The notes beneath the pieces were generated by a model. The model ran no database searches, had not been told where the DNA came from, and was given only the letters and a program-made list of their open reading frames with translations. Below are positions 1 to 12,578 of a stretch of 64,000 bases of DNA, piece by piece. The position numbers and the translations under genes were made by a program. Origin of the DNA: Trissonchulus latispiculum (Eukaryota > Nematoda > Enoplea > Enoplida > Ironidae). The stretch lies in the NCBI GenBank assembly GCA_030248195.1, contig JASAND010016630.1, positions 88,095 through 152,094 of the forward strand, written 5' to 3'. Numbering within the stretch: position 1 is the first letter of the stretch; each line of letters opens with the position of its first letter.

Positions 1-275
1 TTTCCGAAAGCTTGCTTGCTAGCAAGGACACAAGCGACTTTGCTAACTAGGGACTAATTTGTGCATTGATAACGCAGAAAATATTATGGGGCACTTCACA
101 AGCAAGGTTTTGATTCCGACACTTAAATTCATTATCAATAGGACTAGGCAAAGGACTGCCTTAAACAGTCTCTGCCTTTTATATAACCGTTTGCCTTTAA
201 GTTTGTAATCAGTGGTTTTCCTAAACTATGTTTGATTAAAAATTGTATATTGTGATATTGTAGGTTGGTCGAGGC

Positions 276-3200
276 ATGTGGTACTTATTCGTGCTGATCC
301 TTTCTCTTGCCGTTGTGAATGCGCAAGATGTTAGTGAAAATGAAGCAAGTGTGAAAATTAATCCTGCCGATCCGCAACTTTATCTTTGCAAACAGGAAGT
401 TAAAATCTTTTTTAAATGTCGTGCCAGTCAAAATATTGGATGTGATTTTTCCTCTTCAATGGTAAGATTTGTTGAATTTTGACTTTGTTGCTGATTTTTA
501 AAACCGCGTGCAAATCACATGTACAATGCGTGTATATTTGATTAGAATTTGGATCAAAAATCAGTGTATTTGTGTTAATTCGAGGGAAATAGGAGGTGCA
601 TTTGTTTCTAAACTGCCTAAACCGGAAAAAGACTATATCTTTTAGCTTTTCGGCTGTGACTCAGCGTAGCCGCCTATTAAACATTGGCTGAACGATAAAT
701 ATCAATTGTCAATTTTTGTCACATGTTGAGCATACATGTGGGTTTGTGAATACATTGAACAAGTAGGCCCCAAAAGGGGCAGTATTTGACCGTTTATTAT
801 TCAATAACAACAGAATTGATTCATGGCTCAAAACTGAGGTGTTGTTGCAGTTTCTCTTTGGATATTTCTGATTTCCGCTTGGGAGGATCCAACAGCAATT
901 TAAATTGCAGAAACCCCGATTGTCAGAAGGAGGTTTTAACGGAGGGGGTCCCCGTTTGTTGGGAGTTTGTCAAATAAGGCTATGATTGCTGAATCAAATT
1001 GAGTGTTGTCTCCCAAACGGTGACCCTTCTTGTGTATTAATTAAAACTACCACATTCCCTGTCTAGACCAAAACTACTGTCATCTAATACTGATTGATAC
1101 TTTTGCTCATTTACTGAATTTGGCAAACACAATATATTGCCTGCAATCCTCCTATTAGTACTTTTACTGTGGTCGTTATTTTTTCTTTCTAAACTTTAAT
1201 GTTGAACGAAAAATCTAGTAAAATAGTGCGAGCTGTTAACTGACTGCAAGCAGAACCGGCTACCTACCTACATACACACATTAACCACCTAATCCTAGTG
1301 CACCTTGGTGCAGCTTCCAAGCTACACGAGTGCTCAAAAATGTGCAACCATAGACAGCCAAAGACTGCGTAAAGTCTATCCATCCAGCTGTTTAAATAGT
1401 AGCTGCCAAACCTAATTTGCATATTCTCTTCAAAAAACTGAGCCCTAAGCTAGCCCTACGTTGAAGATAAGCTTCTGAATAGAGAAATGAGTCATACTGC
1501 AATGAACATACTAAAAGTCTTTTTATGCATTCCTGCTCCAGCAGGAATAAAAACAATACATATGCAATGTTAGTTGATGTTTCCAGTTCTCGCTGAATTT
1601 CCATTCATATCCAATTCTAATATGCAAATGTGGAAGCCGAAAGCGTGAGAAAAACCTGTCTTGTCAATTTCGGTTAAGTTTTGCGAAAGCTATGTACAGG
1701 TGTGTGTCTAAGAAAAAATCACCGGCATTAGGTTAACTGTTCACACAATACAAATTCAGCAACAAACAATACAATGAACGTTTTCTACAATCATGAGTTA
1801 TGACTAAAGCATGCGCAATAGTTAGCTCCGTGAGGATGCCAGCAGGTTTTACTACGTTTGATGTTTCAGTTGCCAAAGCTTTTTCAAAACGGTGTTGAGC
1901 GCACGGAGGTATCCTTTAGTGGCGGAGAACATGAAGGCGGCAGTTCCAATAGTTCTACCGTCTACGAATTCAACAAATGGCGCCAGACGACCGTAAATGG
2001 TTAGTTAGTTTGGCTTAAAAATTGGCAATTATTGCTTTCTGTAAATGATAAAGTTTTTTATCAGGTGTGTGGATGTGCTTCTGTGTGGAACGTTTGTGTG
2101 GGTGTGTGTCGTGAATGTATGAACCACCAATAATATCAATGTTATGTGCTCTCTCCTGACTCTGTGGTGTAGTGGTTAGTACGTCGGACTGCAAGTGGTT
2201 AACGGAGGCAAGTATTTGGATTCTTGTCAGAACCGCGTTTCTTCATGAGGGGAACATTAACTAAGTCATCGCACAGTGGAACCGTTCTATTGATGCCAAC
2301 AAATCTTATGTCATCTGTGAAAACCGGATGGTTTCTAAGCTACACATAGACATACAATATATTCAGAAACTGAGTCTGACGCTCGACTTTGTGTAAAAGT
2401 CGGCACTACTTTAATGTGTAGTAATGTGGAAATCACAGGAAGGTGAATTTCAGAGAGAAGCAGGTGAAGTCGCAGTGTAGAACGCAAAAAATGTGGCTGT
2501 GTGAAACCTGTCTGAAGGATGACGCAGCGGAGTCCATTTAAAATCTCCCGTGTCAAGTACCTTCTGCGCAACAAAACAAAGCACCAAAACGCAATTCTGA
2601 ATTCACTTTTATCGGTTTCTTTACAATAGTGACATTCTGTGTGGAGAAAGCTTATCTTTTAAAATCAAATAAATTTATGGCAAAAACAGGGAGTTATCAG
2701 ACTACCTGTAAGGAATGAAAACGGAGAAAGCCGCGTCTATGTTTCAAGAAATAATTTTTATATACACTAAACAAGTTGGCCCCAAAAGGGGCAGTATTCC
2801 TGCTTAGACCTGTTAATTATTCTGTTAATTATTCAATTACGAACATTGTCCTTAGATGGAAGTACGGTTAAGCGTTTAGAAGCTGCAGGTTTACATTACA
2901 ATTTCACTTGACATTTCTTTAGTTCCTTTGATATTAAACTACTATTATCTTTTAAAATATCCTACTAAATCTTCGTTATTTCTTATGAGGCCAGATGTCA
3001 TTTCCTTTAGCAAGCAAAACAGTATTTCACAATGCAAGAAGTAACTGCATTGGAATCACCAGTACACCTTTAAAAAAGTACATATTCCATCCCAAATAAA
3101 CAGGAAAAAGTCGTTGATTTCGAAGACTAAAATTTCATGACTTTTCATTCCGCTGCTCAATTTTTCTCGTTGATCTGACCAAAGATCAGAAAGAGGAGGC

Positions 3201-6052
3201 CTATGCTTGCCCATGCCATGACTGGACTGGACTTCTGATGCCCAGCGCAAGCTAGTACCTGCTTACCTACTGCACCTATGTGTAGCTCCGAAGCTACACA
3301 CTAGTGCTCAAAAATCCGCAACCGTGTAGATTGCTGACAGTCGAAGACTGCGTAAAAGTTATCAGATTTGCTACTTAAATAGGATCCAAACCTAATTTGC
3401 ATAATCTGAATGCAAAAAATCCCCTAAGCTAGCCCTGTGTTCAAGATAGGGCGTCTAAATAGAGAAGTGACTCACTATACACAAAAGATATTAGTTTTCA
3501 TTTTATACATTCCTGCTCCAGCAGGAATAAAAATTGTCTACTCGATAACTGTGCTTGTTGAATTTGTAATTATGTCTAACTAAGTGTTATATAACACTTT
3601 TTATAGGTACACTCAGATGCGAAGCAAACTTTACGGGATGCACTAATCACCCCGATTTTGTTCTGCACAGTCATGTAATTTTTGTCACCTTTAGCGACTG
3701 TGAACACAATCAGAAGAAAGTATACGAGGACTCAAATAAAGGAAGCATTACACTAAATTGTGATTGTAAGTTGAGCTCAGTCAGTTCAGTTCGTTGGCCA
3801 GGGATCACTTACCTTAAGTGGTGGATCATGTCAAGTCTACAGTTGCACTAGAAGTCTTATGTTAACAAGTCAATTTTTGTATGGAAATATTCAACTAGTT
3901 AACAATTGTGAGCTTTGATAACTGGGGAATATTTTGAAAACTTACCTAAAACAGTTTCATGTTTGGATCAAAATTCCTTAGTCGTCTGAATTCGGCTTTT
4001 CCGGTTTTTAGGGTGAAAGTAAATGATTTGAGCCAATATTACGGATAAAATTCGGCTTTTCGACGGCCTTTGGTTACCGGTCCCCCACCCCAACACTTCG
4101 CCTCCTGTAGGCAATCTGAGCTTAACCGTTTATAAGGTGTGCTGGTCGACTTAACAGTCAGCAAATCAATTCTGACAATTTATTCCGGTTTAGTAATCAG
4201 CATTGAAAATGGAAGGACTCGTACTTTGAGAGTGTAGTAGGAAGAGTGTGACACTTTTTTAGTGTTAGCGCTCTTAGTTTTTAGTGCTCAACACATTAAG
4301 ATAGAAATGTCTGGAGGGACACCGCTTACCGTCGTTAACCATGCGTTTATATGCGTTTAAACTATAGTTTTCATAGGTTGCTACAGTTGGACTATCTGCT
4401 GCGTCCAATGAGGTTTAGTTTAGTTCGTTAATTTAAACACACGGATAAGAACGTGTGTTTACCAGACTTGTGATTTTGTGGATGCCCATAATTAGTGATG
4501 TGGATTGGATCGGCAAAATTGATCCGATCCGCGATCCGGAGGCCGACTCGGATCGGATCGGTCCGTATCGGAACGTTTGAGTCAGTCCGACTAACTACCA
4601 AATATTACATAAAGTAAACAGCACTTGGCACAGCAGGTTGCCACTAATTATGACTCCATCAATGTTTGTGTGTTTGGAACAAAAGCTGTTCACTGTTGTT
4701 CAGCATTTCCTTACAGCAAAGTTTGTTGCTTTAAGTTTTGTTGTTTGCTGGAGGTTGCCTCCAGCTTCAAATAAGCAACTCTTTTGTATGCAAAGTGCAA
4801 ATCTAGTTAGACTGTCATATGAATGAAGTATTAGGTATATATGCCCTAAAACGTGATGATTATACGATTTATGTAGAATTTTATGAGTTTTCTTGCGAAG
4901 GTCTGAAGTGCTTTTTCTGACTTAACATAGATCTACCAAAGTCAGAGGTCCCAAAACTTAAAGCCGATATTAAACTAAAAATAGCTGCATTAATTCATCG
5001 TAATTGTCATTTTTAAGTTAGTTTTATAAGCTTTGTCTATAGCTTTCTCTTAAGGTGGTGACTCTTTTTGGAGACATTAAGTCTGAACCCTTATTACTCA
5101 TTCATTCGTTGGAGATAAGAAGCCATTTTTATATTGAAATGCAGCTTAACATGTTCTCTTTCTAATGTGTACTGTTAAACTAACCTTAGTCTTTGGAAAT
5201 TATTTTACTACATTTTCGAAGTGATTTAATCTTCCAAATTTTTTGCGTATTTTTGAGAGACGTAGTTTACATCATTCGATACCACTATAAAATACCTGGG
5301 GACCGTTTTTTTAGTTGTTGTGAAATCGCTCTTCGTAATGGTTAAATTAGCTAAAAAGTATGCGCAACCTGGATTTTGCCTACTTTTCTCCGTTTTGGTA
5401 AGCGACCGCATTAGCTAGAAAGCAGCAATCGAGGCAACTAAAAGAGGGTCCCGGGGTTCTTTTGTGTAAAACACGTCTACTAAGTGGCTACCCTGGAGCT
5501 TGAACCGAGAAATAGATACTCTTGATTTAGAAATAGACTCGCTTTCAAGAACACTGGTCACTGGTCAAAATGAAGACGCTTTGGAAAATTAGCATAGCAG
5601 ATGTGTTTAATAATGCAAAACCCGACATTAAGGGCAGTCAATATATGATTTTTGAATATTCCAATTCGGATCGCCTGTCCGAATCGCCGGATGGATCGGA
5701 TCGTCAAATTAAGTTACTGGATCGGATCGGCTGAGTTTTTCCTGCCGATCCGATCCGGTCCACATCACTACTCATTGCTGTGACTTTCTTAGTAAGAAGA
5801 CAGCAAGACTTTTGTATTTCAGTTGTTCCTGGTCAAGAATTCACAGATCAAAGCCAAATTTACTGGCACAAACGAGGCGACTTTCTACCGGAACCTGGCG
5901 ATTCGCGAATTCAATTATCACCTGACCGACGTCAACTTACAATAATGCGTCCTACAGTTTCCGATTCCGACGGCTACTATTGTATACACAAGAGTCCAAC
6001 CGGCCATTATCTTAACAAAATCGATCTCATGATCATAAACGGACTAGCTTGA
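276..6052 (+). CDS. Secreted two-Ig-domain protein, four exons
   Basis: Exons by my splice reading are 276-461, 1870-1999, 3607-3765 and 5823-6052. Each intron starts GT and ends AG (donors GTAAGA, GTTAGT, GTAAG; acceptors TTTCAG, TATAG, TTTCAG). Phases 0, 1 and 1 join without a stop, giving 705 nt and 234 residues. The N-terminus MWYLFVLILSLAVVNA is a clear signal peptide and there is no later membrane segment, so the product should be secreted. The second domain is a classic immunoglobulin fold: SITLNC for strand B, IYWHKRG for the core Trp, and DSDGYYC (D-x-G-x-Y-x-C) for strand F. The first half has FFKC and GTLRC, spaced like the B and F cysteines of another Ig-like domain, plus extra cysteines. 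The family beyond Ig is not recognised. An acceptor-like TTGTAG lies just before the ATG, so an upstream untranslated exon is possible. AATAAA follows at 6083. The exon chain is strong; the function (adhesion, immunity, binding) is open. Confidence -1.
745..790 (+). repeat. Short intronic repeat, copy 1 (intron 1)
   Basis: The motif CCCCAAAAGGGGCAGTATT, preceded by AACAAGTNGG, lies here in intron 1 and again at about 2769-2795 in intron 2. The two sites are about 2.0 kb apart. That is also the spacing of the longer repeat pair at 1270 and 3250, so one intronic segment seems to have been duplicated or inserted twice. Confidence -1.
1270..1565 (+). repeat. Dispersed repeat, copy 1 (intron 1)
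   Basis: About 300 bp in intron 1 of the Ig gene align with about 3250-3540 in intron 2. Shared blocks include GTGCTCAAAAAT, AAGACTGCGTAAA, CCTAATTTGCATA, CCTAAGCTAGCCCT and the closing CCTGCTCCAGCAGGAATAAAA, a small hairpin. The copies differ at many positions, so the duplication is old. No coding capacity is seen. Confidence -1.
2158..2236 (+). repeat. tRNA-like SINE fragment
   Basis: GTGGTGTAGTGGTTAGTACG resembles a tRNA D-arm and A box, and GGATTCTTGTC is a weak B box. The anticodon arm does not fold properly and there is no matching acceptor stem. It is therefore a tRNA-derived repeat fragment in intron 2 of the Ig gene rather than a tRNA gene. Confidence -1.
3250..3545 (+). repeat. Dispersed repeat, copy 2 (intron 2)
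   Basis: This is the partner of the repeat at 1270-1565. It keeps the same block order and the same terminal CCTGCTCCAGCAGGAATAAAA. It ends about 65 bp before exon 3 of the Ig gene. Confidence -1.
4493..5770. mobile_element. hAT-like MITE in intron 3 of the Ig gene
   Basis: The ends are inverted copies: TAGTGATGTGGATTGGATCGG on the left, and the complement of CCGGTCCACATCACTA on the right. Both subterminal zones are filled with GGATCG/CGATCC repeats (about 4505-4575 and 5670-5765). The TAGTGATG-type end and the repeated subterminal motif fit a non-autonomous hAT element. The flanking 8-mers (CCCATAAT, CTCATTGC) are no longer a clean duplication, which suggests age. No transposase ORF is seen inside. 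It sits between exons 3 and 4. Confidence -1.
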
Positions 6053-6082
6053 AAACGATAAGAAATGGCAAATTTACTGATA

Positions 6083-6088
6083 AATAAA
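6083..6088 (+). terminator. Polyadenylation signal of the Ig gene
   Basis: AATAAA lies 30 bp after the stop codon of the Ig gene (GATAAATAAATG context), a usual distance for a 3' end. Confidence -1.
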
Positions 6089-6644
6089 TGATGTTGCAAG
6101 TAAACCAGTACTGCAATTTGGAGCTGTGACCATTCTGCCAATTACTGTTTCCTCCTAGTGTCCGTGTACGAAGGGGACACAATGCAGATCTGCAGCAAAA
6201 ATCAAACAGTTAAGTTGATTTTTGTTTTTGCATTTATTTCTGCATCAAAATCAAATACATAGCTGTTCTAAGTTTGATTTTCCATGTGCATCAGTTTCAA
6301 AATGCAAAAATGAAACTGCTTTCTGATTGGCTAGAGTCGCGCCTGTTGTGATTGGCAGGCTTCAAACACGTGATCTACTCTAGTGTGCAATGAAGGTTTA
6401 AGGCGTGGCGTGCACAAAATGTGGCAACGATATTGGAAATAACTGCACAACAATTGTGAATACAATATATAGAGATCATTTTGCAAAATTAGTGTTGAGG
6501 GTGTTGATCCAACACGGCGGAGAGCAGCGACGTAATTAAGATAGGTTAAATTTTTTATCCAATATTCTTATAAACATGAAACGAAATTTAGATCTTAACC
6601 TGAGTTTAGGGAGACAGGCTTAATCATTTTGCCACTTGTTTTAG
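6089..6644. other. Intergenic, no gene seen
   Basis: This is AT-rich sequence between the 3' end of the Ig gene and the foldback element. I see no splice-consistent exon, tRNA or repeat structure. Confidence -1.
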
Positions 6645-7838
6645 TTAAGGGGGGGGCTACTAAAGGTTTGCCCGACTTTGTCCGATTGGCCTACTTTTTG
6701 GCGAGGATATAGAGCATGGGTGTGGTCAAAAAATATCGGGTACTGAGATCTTAGTTGCCTTCCAGCCATGTGCAGCCGTCGCGTTTATGTGTCCGGCGTC
6801 CGACCCCCATTTTTCGCAACTACCAACATAGTTAATAAAAAATTTCTACTGACTGCTAGGCCCAAGCTTCAAAGTTGTCATTCGCCGATGTGATTTGGCA
6901 CCTGTGCCCCTATCTCTAGAAAAATACTAGATGTATCTTATCTGCATCTGAGGGAATTACTCTTCAAAGTTGAAGTTTCGGCAAAGATTTAAAAAATTTT
7001 GGCTAACGAAAGGAAAATTTTATTACTGGTGCGAGGTATAATGCTGTAATTTGGCATAAAAGGAGGCGCTATAGGAGTACTCATTTGTGCCAAATGGCAA
7101 GAAATTCTGCCGCGTGAAAAAATTTTTATGTCAACTTTAGTCTTCAAAAATTTCCTAAAACGCCTTTTTTGGGGAATGGTAGGAGCCCAGAAATCGAAAA
7201 CATCAAATTTTTTGAAATCAAAATTTTTTGAGATATTTGAACTCAGCGAGGTCGAAAACACCCCCACAACAGATTTCAGCTCGATTAGTGAAGGTTTGCG
7301 ACTTCTATGGCTGCAGAAAGCCTCTACACAGGATCCGACAGACTGAAAATGGCGGTTTCGGCAATTTTTGAAGATTAAAGTTGACAAAAATTTTTTCACT
7401 AGGCAGAATTTCTTGCCATTTCGCACAAATGAGTACTCCTATAGGGCCTCCTTCTATGCCAAATTACAGCCTTATAGCTCGCACCAGTAATAAAATTTTC
7501 CTTTCGTTAGCCAAAATTTTTTAAATTTTTGCCAAAACTTCAACTTTGAGGAGTAATTCCCTTAGATGCAGATAAGATACAGACATCTAGTATTTTTCTA
7601 CAGGTAGGGGCATATGTGCCAAATCATATTGGCGAATGACAGCTTTGAAACTTGGGCCTAGCAGTCAGTAGAAATTTTTAATTAATTATGTTGGTAGTTG
7701 CGAAAAATGGGGGTCGAGCACATAAACGCGACGGCTGCACATGGCTGGAAGGCAACTAAGATCTCAGTACCCGATATTTTTTGATCACACCCATTCTCTA
7801 TATCTTCGCCAAAAAGTAGGCCAATCGGACAAAGTCGG

Positions 7839-8388
7839 TGTGAAGTTTGACTATACTGATCTTAGTAAAAATGCTGCTGTCTGACTTTTACTCTCTAGGA
7901 TAAGACTAAACTACAGGTAACAACAGTGGTGTGTGATGCTGGAGCAATGTTCGGACTTGACCAACTACCAGACGACGAAATAATTACAACGGTTTATTGT
8001 AATTTAGACAAAGACTTCACGACGAAACTAGAACAGATCATAAATTTCAACCACAAATCGTAAACTTGACAAAATATTAAACTAAACATAAAATGCCCAG
8101 AAAAAGCCGGCTGAGCGACAGATCAAACTTGATTAAACACCCCAAAACAACTTTACCCAAAGTTCGGGCCCAAAGCTTGCAACCCAACCGTTCCTGACGA
8201 AACTTACACCCACTCTCACTTTCTGACCAACCCAACATGGAGGATTACAACTATTAGCTATCCGAACCTACGAATTTAGACAAGAGTAATGCGAAAAGGT
8301 TGAACGTTTGTCAAATGAAATGTCATTTTCACTTAGGCTTAGCAGCACATGAATAATTTATATCTTTCCTGCCGGTGCTAACTTCACA
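7839..8388 (-). repeat. 3' LTR of retroelement 1
   Basis: This 550-bp LTR is nearly identical to 14991-15540. Its ends are TGTGAAGTT and AACTTCACA, a 9-bp terminal inverted repeat. It is preceded by TCGG target sequence. Confidence -1.
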
Positions 8389-8406
8389 TAATACCCCCTC
8401 TTTTGG
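8389..8406 (-). promoter_or_regulatory. Polypurine tract of retroelement 1
   Basis: On the minus strand GGCCAAAAGAGGGGGTATTA abuts the 3' LTR start TGTGAAG. A purine run at this spot is the expected plus-strand primer for LTR elements. It fixes the element's orientation as minus. Confidence -1.
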
Positions 8407-11237
8407 CCCCGGGCGGCCTCGGACGGGTCCACTCAGTTAGACAACTTGATAAAAAGGATGTTACTCACAGGTACCTTAGGTACTAGTAAAGGTAAAACTT
8501 TGGTGAAAATTACGTAAAGATAAAAGTAAACAACTGCGGGAACATACACCATACCACGGTTGAGCACACAACTTTTTAACATGCTAACCGGCCGACGGTA
8601 AAACTACTCGAAACTGAATCGAGACATTTTTGACAAACTACTACAAAAACTTACTTACCTACTCAAAACCTACGTAAAATTGTAAATTCCCGCCCGAGCA
8701 CACCCAGGTACCAAAAGAGTAGGGAGCACCGACAGGAAACAACAGCAGAAATAAGAACAAAAACCCAATATTGTAAATATATATGTGACAAGAGAAATTA
8801 TTATGCATAGAAGTATTAAACAAAGGTAGTATAGGCAAGAAATCAAAAAATTGTACATGTAAGTAGCAGCCAAAATGGAATGAAGTAGGATTAACAATGC
8901 CAGACAAAAATACTAGATTAGTAAAAATAAGAAAAGAAGAAATAGTGTCATCAAGAAATTGTAGTATTCGAGGAAAAAGCGGAGAAAATTTGAAATACGA
9001 AAGAAGCATAAACCGTGTAACCGTATTTAGTAGAAAAACAAACAGAAAAGAGATAGTGAAAAACTAACTATACCGACACCGACAGTTATAACGGATATAC
9101 CGAGGTGGCGAGCGCCCTGACAAAAAGAACAGAAAATGTCGTCAATTGAACCCCAATTTTAAAATTTTATCCCTGCGGCTCCCTCCTAACAATCACAACC
9201 ATTATACTAGAACCCGAAAGAAATACCAATCATCAAAACACAGATTAAACAACAGCAAAAATCACACAAAATTTGGGTGGGGGGACAGTGTCACAGGTGT
9301 GCAGAAGATGGGACACATGCGGTTTACTCCCCAGCACCGCAGACGATGCAATTCCAGACCGTAGACTGTCACTGAGCCACGAGTCCGTCCAGCCGGACCC
9401 TACCAGATCGCACCGTACCAGGCCTCGAAGGGTCTCCTGTCAAAGTTCACCAAGTCCAACCCAACCAAACCAGGACCAGAGTCAAACGGGACTGGGACCA
9501 GGCACAAATTTATGGCCAAACGAGCCGTGCACCGCCTGGCCCAGCATCCCCATGGCGGCAGGTAGACCGGAAAAGGTTCACAAAGGCCAATAGGCCACCA
9601 GGCAAAGGCAAAAGGCCCCCAAGCCTTCCCAAAGGCCGGAAACCAGCGACCAAGCCTGACCAAAAGCCGACAAGATGGCAGACGGAAGCAGGCAAAATGA
9701 GCCCGCCCCACGGCAAAATAGGCAGGAGAGCCACCAGCGCCAAACCGACCATGGCACCAGTCACCAAAGGCAACCAAAGGACGCAAAGCGCCCCAACAGT
9801 CTAGAAGGCCAAACCAGGGAGACCAGCCAGCAATGCTCCCCAAAGATGGAACTGGTGAGCAGTGGAGACATGCCCACCGACGCTGAAAAATGGCCGGAAA
9901 GCCACAGGCAAAGCACTGGGCCGACCACCAACCCAGATGGAATCAAAGCAACGGGCGCAAAACGTCCAAAGAGGCGACCAGCCACGGCCACCACCACATG
10001 GGACCAAACCGAATGGCCACCACACAAAAGCATTGTGCGGCCCAAAGTCAAAGCCGACGGCCAACCAGGCCGAAATAATCCCCGGATGTCCAGTCAAACA
10101 ATCCAAAGACCAGGCCATGGTCGGAGCAGACAGTTCAAGAGGCCTGGCAAGAGAAGAAACCAGTAGGAACCCAGCACCAGCAACTACCGACCAGTCACGG
10201 CGGTACCCGACCGCGCCAGAACCAGCGCCGAAGCAAATGGCCGGAAAATCCAACCGAATCCAGCTGACACTTTTCCTGGGGAGCACACCCGGCACTGAGG
10301 ATGGGGGGTCGGCACCGGCATAGCAGACAAAAGATTAGCTAAAACACACAAAAACAAAAATTAAGGCAATCAAATAAAGCACAGAAGAATCATGATTAAT
10401 AAATGGCAGAATTAAACAAAACAAAATACTGACGAAACATAGTTACAGCCCCACCTATGACTTTAGTAGCTCCAGAGCCAATGGGAGAATCGCAGCCCCG
10501 GTATGCGGAGGAGAAACCCCATAGGCCTGTGCTTATCAAAGAGAATCTCAAGGCTAAACTAAACGAAACGGAATCAAAAAGTAAAAAGAATGTTAAGGAG
10601 CGTGCGGCCCACCTCACCCGGTATGCGGAGACCGGAGCGGCCCGCAACTTAACACTCCAAAAGCGAGTGTGAAAAATGTAGGAGCACCAAAAATTAAAAG
10701 TTGTAAAAAGTTAAAAAGAAAAATCCAATCTGCTGTGTGGAATTTAGAAAATCAACGAAAAGCAAAAATTGAAGTTTATTCCAGTAAGAATGTGAAAGTC
10801 AAGCGAAATAGAATCGAGAAAGACAACTTTAAAGTACCAAGGAGAAAAATCTATACGTACTTAAGATCAAGAAAGAGAAAGAAAAAGTGTGAAATCGTTT
10901 ACGAAACTCAAAGAATCCAAAGAATAAAATACTCAGATGAACAAAAGTTTATGAATTAAATCGGAAAAGCAGAGAAAAACACGAAATTTATCAAGGAAAT
11001 CATCTAAAAGAGTCAAAAATAGAACGACATGCGTCAAAAATCAAGTAGAATAACCCACACAGCAGATAAAAGTTAGACATAAAAATAGTAAAAAGAAAAG
11101 AAAACGGAAGAACCCCCACCCCCCATGGTAAAACAGTAAAGATAAGAGAAAAAGATAAAAAACTTTTAAGCACTGATTTTTAGCACCAACCCGTACAGAA
11201 AGGGGCAAAAATATACACAGGAAAACTGCATGAGAAC
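8407..11237 (-). other. Internal non-coding region of retroelement 1
   Basis: Between the NADAR ORF stop and the polypurine tract lie 2.8 kb without a convincing gene. The 9280-10330 part is GC-rich with frequent CCAAAGGC-like words. Both strands stay open there because the plus strand is poor in T, giving Gly/Trp-rich minus and Gln/Pro/Lys-rich plus translations with no family resemblance. The 10340-11230 part is A-rich on the plus strand. A pol gene would be expected here in an intact element, but none of its motifs is visible. Confidence -1.
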
Positions 11238-12578
11238 TTAGGGCGGGACGATCTTACCGATCGCCGCCCGATGGGCCCGCTGCCTCTCATTCCAAAGTTG
11301 TTCCATTTCACGATTTAAATTTGGAAACAGTTCAGCGCGCAAAATCATCATAACCTTTCCCAACCAATTGCGGTTCTGCTGTTGATGCACGCGAATAACT
11401 TCACTGGTAATTTGATTTGGAGACAAATTGTCAATCTGTTTTTTAGTCAAACCAATTCCCCAATACGGGTCACTGGTAGCTTCAACCAGCAGTCGGCAGC
11501 CAGAATCGCGCAAAAAATCAACAAAATCTGGGCAAGATTTGGCCTTGGCACGCAGGACTTCAAGCATCACAAACGCGCGCACGTGCATGTCTTTACCTTG
11601 CCACAATTTGCGAATAACTGAGTCAGGTGGCAGCCAACCCATAATTTGTTCAGCAGCGAATTTGCAATAAAACGGATTCAAATACTGCGCGCAAGCTTCA
11701 GCGGGGGCATGCCAGCAAGCAAAGAAGAAAAGTTTTCGAAATTGGTAAGCTTGCTCAGATGTTTGAAAGTACAAACCCCACAATTCAACCCACCCGTTTG
11801 CACCCGGGACCTTTTTCGGTTCAAGACGAAACATGTTAGACGCCGGGTCAAAAGCACCTTGAAAACGAGCAATCGGATGAAAATAAGGAAAATTAGACGC
11901 GCGCATCAAAACATGTCCCAAACACTCATCAGTGACCTCCTTGGCCACCTGAACCATTTTCTTGGATCTTTCTGCCCAAACCCTAAGCAAATCTGCCGAC
12001 TGCTGGAAACGCGAAACAGATGGATAAATATTCAAAAATGGAAAAAATCGCGTAACAAGATCAGCCAGCGCAGCAACTTTATAGGGCGCAAAACCAACAA
12101 CCTGAAAAGATTCAAAAAGAACTTCGTCATCGCGCAAAATAGCTGGAAATTTGATGGAAAGTTTCCAATATTCGGGTTCTTCCAACTGAATACGATAGGA
12201 AGGGTGAGACACAGGCTCCAATTTATCCCACGTAATAACAGGAATAGCGTCAGACAAAAGAGTTCGTATAATGCCAAAATAATTTTCCATCGCAAAGTCA
12301 GTCAGTGCAAATGGAGCGTGTTTCAAATTTTTCAAATAGTGATCCCAGTATTTGAAGGAGCTAACAAAATAAGGATTCAAAAGCAAGGGATCCAATTTGG
12401 AAGAAAAATCAGGCAAGGTTCTCCCTGTCCAAAGAAAACCCACTACGGTGTGTAATGTGTGGCGGTGGATCAGCATGAAAACGTGGAACCGCTTTTTCGA
12501 CCAAATAACGCGCAGAATATTTATACAAAAGTTGCTTCGAATTTGCAGGATGGTCCCAAGGGGCCGCCGAACATTCAA
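11238..12578 (-). CDS. NADAR (YbiA-like) domain ORF of retroelement 1
   Basis: The ORF has 446 codons. Residues about 255-415 match the NADAR/YbiA (DUF1768) fold: SEQAYQFRK at 274-282, a middle W..GKDMHVR..VM segment near 325-338, LVEATSDPYWGIGL at 364-377 and NRNWLGKVMMILR at 402-414. The SEQ..Y.K, vEa..D.yWG.G and LG..lM..R patterns are the family signature. Known NADAR proteins act on ADP-ribose-linked or riboflavin-pathway N-glycosides, and some bacterial members remove ADP-ribose from guanine in DNA. Residues 1-250 are not recognised. ORF 2 upstream overlaps by 170 nt in another frame, and its C-terminus continues naturally into this frame near residue 55, so the intact protein was probably one fusion. 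The offset equals +1. The domain call is firm; its role in the element is inference. Confidence -1.
   Translation of the reverse strand: MNVRRPLGTILQIRSNFCINILRVIWSKKRFHVFMLIHRHTLHTVVGFLWTGRTLPDFSSKLDPLLLNPYFVSSFKYWDHYLKNLKHAPFALTDFAMENYFGIIRTLLSDAIPVITWDKLEPVSHPSYRIQLEEPEYWKLSIKFPAILRDDEVLFESFQVVGFAPYKVAALADLVTRFFPFLNIYPSVSRFQQSADLLRVWAERSKKMVQVAKEVTDECLGHVLMRASNFPYFHPIARFQGAFDPASNMFRLEPKKVPGANGWVELWGLYFQTSEQAYQFRKLFFFACWHAPAEACAQYLNPFYCKFAAEQIMGWLPPDSVIRKLWQGKDMHVRAFVMLEVLRAKAKSCPDFVDFLRDSGCRLLVEATSDPYWGIGLTKKQIDNLSPNQITSEVIRVHQQQNRNWLGKVMMILRAELFPNLNREMEQLWNERQRAHRAAIGKIVPP

Noticed and set aside
6989..7426. ORFs in the foldback element
   Set aside because: They arise from the inverted arms and change strand with the palindrome; no protein feature.
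8659..9009. Hydrophobic minus-strand ORF near the 3' LTR of retroelement 1, considered as an envelope
   Set aside because: Phe/Leu-rich because of AT composition; no signal peptide, glycosylation pattern or defined membrane anchor, and a second frame overlaps it.
9400..10323. Long ORFs on both strands in retroelement 1
   Set aside because: Base composition keeps several frames open at once; translations are Gly/Trp-rich or Gln/Pro-rich with no motif. No frame is favoured.
11646..12455. 269-codon plus-strand ORF
   Set aside because: It lies antisense to the NADAR ORF, which has a clear domain, and itself shows no domain.
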